The notes beneath the pieces were generated by a model that did no database searches, was not told the DNA's origin, and saw nothing but the letters and a program-made list of their open reading frames with translations. DNA of 45,075 nucleotides, taken from Acidobacteriota bacterium (GTDB taxonomy: Bacteria > Acidobacteriota > Blastocatellia > Pyrinomonadales > Pyrinomonadaceae). Positions within the stretch are counted from its first letter, which is position 1. Each line of letters starts with the position of its first letter. Positions 43,025 to 45,075 of the stretch are shown piece after piece. A program made the translations under genes and the position numbers. The stretch is from NCBI GenBank assembly GCA_020200135.1, contig JAIVJI010000026.1:14455-59529 (forward strand). Reading direction: 5' to 3'.

Positions 43025-43108
43025 GTGGCGATGTCCCTCTGCGCGGTCGTGCGGCGCGGCCGGGAGCGGCCGGCCGCGCCTTCCCGTCTACGCCACGAAC
43101 GGTCTCAT

Positions 43109-43942
43109 TCAGCGGAGGACGAAGTTGTAGGTGATGCTGCCGGTGACCTTGACCGGCTGGCCACCGAGCAGCGTGGGAGTGAAGCGCGCCTTGTGAGCCG
43201 CCTGCACGGCCGCGGCCTGGAGCAGCGGGTTGCCGCTCGTCGCTCTCGCCGAGATGACGCGGCCCTGTTCGTCCACGAGTATCTGCACGGCGACCGGCCC
43301 GAAGATGCCCGCGGCCCTCGCGACGGGCGGGTAAGGCGGCGCGGGCTTGTCGATGACCTTGCTGCTGATGATGGTCGAGAGGTTCAACGGCCCGCTGTTC
43401 TGCCTCGGGGCCGGCGACGGCCTCGGGGTCGGCGTCGGCATCGGCGGCGGCCCCTCGACGACGCCGGTCTCCGTCACACGGGGGCCGACATCCGTGCCCG
43501 TGCCGTATGGTGGGCCGTCTGTGTGCGGGCCGACGGGGCCGCCGCTGGCCTCGGGCGGGCTGCTGTTGAAGTTCGAGATGATGACCGCCTGTCTGGGGTT
43601 AATCTCGGGCGTGTTGGCGCTGGCGATGTGCTCGCCGTGGTAGGGCGTCTGCACCGAAATCTCGGTGCGCGTCGCGATCTGGTTGGCGCGGCTCGGGCCC
43701 GCCGCGGCGCGCGGCTGTTCGCGGCGCGGCTCTTCGCTGCGCGCCACCGCGGGCGGGAAGCGCATCAGCGCGACCAGCTCGTAGTCCGGGTCGTAGTCGA
43801 GGCGAACGTTGTAGGCGTAGATGCTGCCGACGCCCGTGGCGGCGACAAGCAGGCCGTAGAAGAGCGTCGTCCCGAGGAGAAATCTCCCCCTGCGCTTGAG
43901 GTCGGCCGCGTGCGACCCCGACTCGATCAGGTTGCTGAACAT
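43109..43942 (-). CDS. TonB-like energy transduction protein
   Basis: A 277-residue protein. The cytoplasmic N-terminus and one transmembrane helix (about 24-45, FLLGTTLFYGLLVAATGVGS) are followed by a Pro-rich periplasmic spacer (PPPMPTPTPRPSPAP). A TonB C-terminal domain (about 195-277) has KPAPPYPPVARAAGIFGPV, ILVDEQGRVISARATSGNPL and ARFTPTLLGGQPVKVTGSI. TonB transfers proton-motive energy to outer-membrane receptors with ExbBD; none is in the window, so the partner is unknown and a non-transport TonB-domain role is possible. The ATG at 43942 (MFSNLIESG) has GGAGG 10 bases upstream; the frame continues to 44098 but lacks family sequence. Confidence 0.88.
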   Translation of the reverse strand: MFSNLIESGSHAADLKRRGRFLLGTTLFYGLLVAATGVGSIYAYNVRLDYDPDYELVALMRFPPAVARSEEPRREQPRAAAGPSRANQIATRTEISVQTPYHGEHIASANTPEINPRQAVIISNFNSSPPEASGGPVGPHTDGPPYGTGTDVGPRVTETGVVEGPPPMPTPTPRPSPAPRQNSGPLNLSTIISSKVIDKPAPPYPPVARAAGIFGPVAVQILVDEQGRVISARATSGNPLLQAAAVQAAHKARFTPTLLGGQPVKVTGSITYNFVLR

Positions 43943-44034
43943 CTTCAGTATCCTCCGTCGCGCCGGTGCCAGCGGGTCGAGCGGGAGACTCGCACGTTTA
44001 GACCCCGCCGCGCCGACGGTGTTCCAAAATGTCC

Positions 44035-44063
44035 TTGAACTTTTAACTTCGACCCCATAGGAT
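44035..44063 (+). promoter_or_regulatory. Sigma-70 promoter of the EncFtn gene
   Basis: TTGAAC (44035-44040), 17 bases, TAGGAT (44058-44063). Good boxes with ideal spacing, about 40 bases upstream of the start codon at 44103. Confidence 0.65.
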
Positions 44064-44102
44064 GTTCGCGCTTCAAGAAGGACTGAGAAGGGGGCCAACG
44101 CG

Positions 44103-44411
44103 GTGGCGACGAGTTCCGAGTGGCACGAAGGTTACGAGAAGATGAGCGAAGAGACGCTCAACTTCTCGCGCGCCCTGAAGTCTCTACAGGAAGAGTTGGA
44201 GGCCGTTGACTGGTACAACCAGCGCGTCGAGGTGACGAAGGACGACCAGCTGCGGCGCATCCTCGCGCATAACCGCGACGAGGAGGTCGAGCACGCCATG
44301 ATGACGCTCGAATACCTGCGCCGCACCAGCCCCGTCTTCGACAAGCACATGCGCACGTACCTCTTCACGGAGGGGGACATCCTGGAGATAGAAGAGAAGG
44401 CGGAAGAGTGA
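44103..44411 (+). CDS. Encapsulated-ferritin-type protein (EncFtn-like)
   Basis: A 102-residue protein that closely resembles the EncFtn family (Rhodospirillum rubrum Rru_A0973 type). It has LQEELEAVDWYNQRVEV, ILAHNRDEEVEHAMMTLEYL and HMRTYLFTEGDI. The ferroxidase ligands by alignment from memory are Glu31, Glu61 and His64, with Trp37 and Tyr38 conserved. EncFtn forms a decameric ring that oxidises iron inside encapsulin shells. Here no encapsulin shell gene follows, and the C-terminus (LEIEEKAEE) shows no typical cargo-loading peptide. The start is GTG 44103 with a purine-rich AGAAGGGGG upstream. The glutamate dehydrogenase gene follows after 50 bases. Confidence 0.9.
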   Translation: MATSSEWHEGYEKMSEETLNFSRALKSLQEELEAVDWYNQRVEVTKDDQLRRILAHNRDEEVEHAMMTLEYLRRTSPVFDKHMRTYLFTEGDILEIEEKAEE

Positions 44412-44461
44412 GTTGAAAGTTGCCGGGCAGGGGGGGACTCTGAGGCAGGGAGGACGAGACC

Positions 44462-45075
44462 ATGAGCCAGCAGACGTTGACGGCGGCGGCGGAGGAGCTG
44501 AACCCCTTCAAGATCGCGCAGGCGCAGTTCGAGGCGGCGGCCGACTACCTTTCACTCGAACTCTCGATGCGCCGCGTGCTGAGGAACGCCAAGCGGCAGC
44601 TCGTCGTCTCCATCCCCGTCAAGATGGACGGCGGCGAGGTGTTCGTCTTCGAGGGGTACCGCGTGCAGCACAACGTCGCGCGCGGCCCCGCCAAGGGCGG
44701 CATCCGCTTCCACCCCAACGTGACGCTCGACGAGGTGAAGGCGCTCGCCTCCTGGATGACCTGGAAGTGCGCGACCGTCAACATCCCGTACGGCGGCGGC
44801 AAGGGCGGAGTCATCTGCGACCCGAAGTCGATGTCGTGCGGCGAGCTTGAGAGACTGACGCGCCGCTACGCCTTCGAGATCGCGCCCATCATCGGCCCCG
44901 ACCGCGACATCCCCGCCCCCGACGTCTACACCGACGAGCAGACGATGGCCTGGATCATGGACACCATCTCGATGGTGCGCGGCCACACCGAGCTGGGCGT
45001 CGTCACGGGCAAGCCCATCGCGCTCGGCGGCTCGCTGGGGCGCGGCGAGGCGACCGCGAGGGGCTGCCTCTACAC
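44462..45075 (+). CDS. gdhA: Glutamate dehydrogenase, N-terminal part, cut by window edge
   Basis: The 204 visible codons start [20 protein letters not shown]. They contain the Glu/Leu/Phe/Val dehydrogenase dimerisation domain: [39 protein letters not shown] and the catalytic lysine segment [37 protein letters not shown] leads to the NAD(P) domain start. This enzyme links glutamate with 2-oxoglutarate and ammonia. ATG 44462 is preceded by GGGAGGA. The gene runs off the right edge. Confidence 0.95.
   Translation, partial: MSQQTLTAAAEELNPFKIAQAQFEAAADYLSLELSMRRVLRNAKRQLVVSIPVKMDGGEVFVFEGYRVQHNVARGPAKGGIRFHPNVTLDEVKALASWMTWKCATVNIPYGGGKGGVICDPKSMSCGELERLTRRYAFEIAPIIGPDRDIPAPDVYTDEQTMAWIMDTISMVRGHTELGVVTGKPIALGGSLGRGEATARGCLY

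Overview
The window is a dense, very GC-rich bacterial chromosome segment with about 40 genes. Most are single-copy housekeeping genes on the + strand. I see no phage, insertion sequence, CRISPR array or plasmid feature. Gene order (groES-groEL with CIRCE; def...fmt-rsmB-PASTA-rpe; ispE-tRNA-Gln-prs-rplY-pth-rpsF-rpsR-rplI-dnaB), diderm traits (BamD-like and TonB-like proteins, a lipoprotein, abundant TPR and HEAT proteins) and the base composition suggest an Acidobacteriota member, perhaps Blastocatellia/Pyrinomonadales. That assignment is an inference, not a proof.

Layout. 1-3514 (- strand): 5' part of groEL, groES with a near-perfect CIRCE operator and sigma-70 promoter, then a purC-cvpA-Fis-like gene row and a DinB-fold protein. 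3682-10799 (+): an orphan OmpR-type response regulator and two tandem paralogous membrane proteins (AMIN-like domain, low-complexity linker, transmembrane helix, HEAT repeats), the second broken by a one-base frameshift. 10902-18227: uvrB, a GNAT acetyltransferase, a GlcD-type FAD enzyme, a DCC thiol oxidoreductase, aroC, an unknown protein and a PaaG-like crotonase. 18379-25369: def, pruA and a secreted protein, fmt, an N-terminally short rsmB, a PASTA protein with an Asn-rich tail, and rpe. 25476-30702: BamD-like, membrane, TPR (frameshifted) and CAP-domain envelope proteins. 30772-37175: ispE with an internal deletion, tRNA-Gln, prs, rplY, pth, rpsF, rpsR, rplI, dnaB. 37421-45075: a zinc alcohol dehydrogenase/SRPBCC pair on the - strand, alr, an unknown polytopic SH3b lipoprotein, a TonB-like protein, an encapsulated-ferritin-type protein (EncFtn) and the start of glutamate dehydrogenase.

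The most unusual signal is non-coding. At least six gaps between co-directional genes hold inverted repeats whose arms are built from tandem 7-bp units. The unit differs from locus to locus, but the two arms of one locus match each other, perfectly over 37 bp in the best case. Most begin within a few bases of the upstream gene's end and fill the gap. One supplies the stop codon of rsmB, and two occupy the ribosome-binding region of the next gene. Related tandem heptamers (STRR) are known from cyanobacteria; the palindromic, locus-private arrangement is what deserves study.

Four conserved genes look damaged (HEAT paralog 2, TPR protein, ispE, rsmB). This could be sequencing or assembly error or real decay, and should be settled before biological conclusions are drawn.
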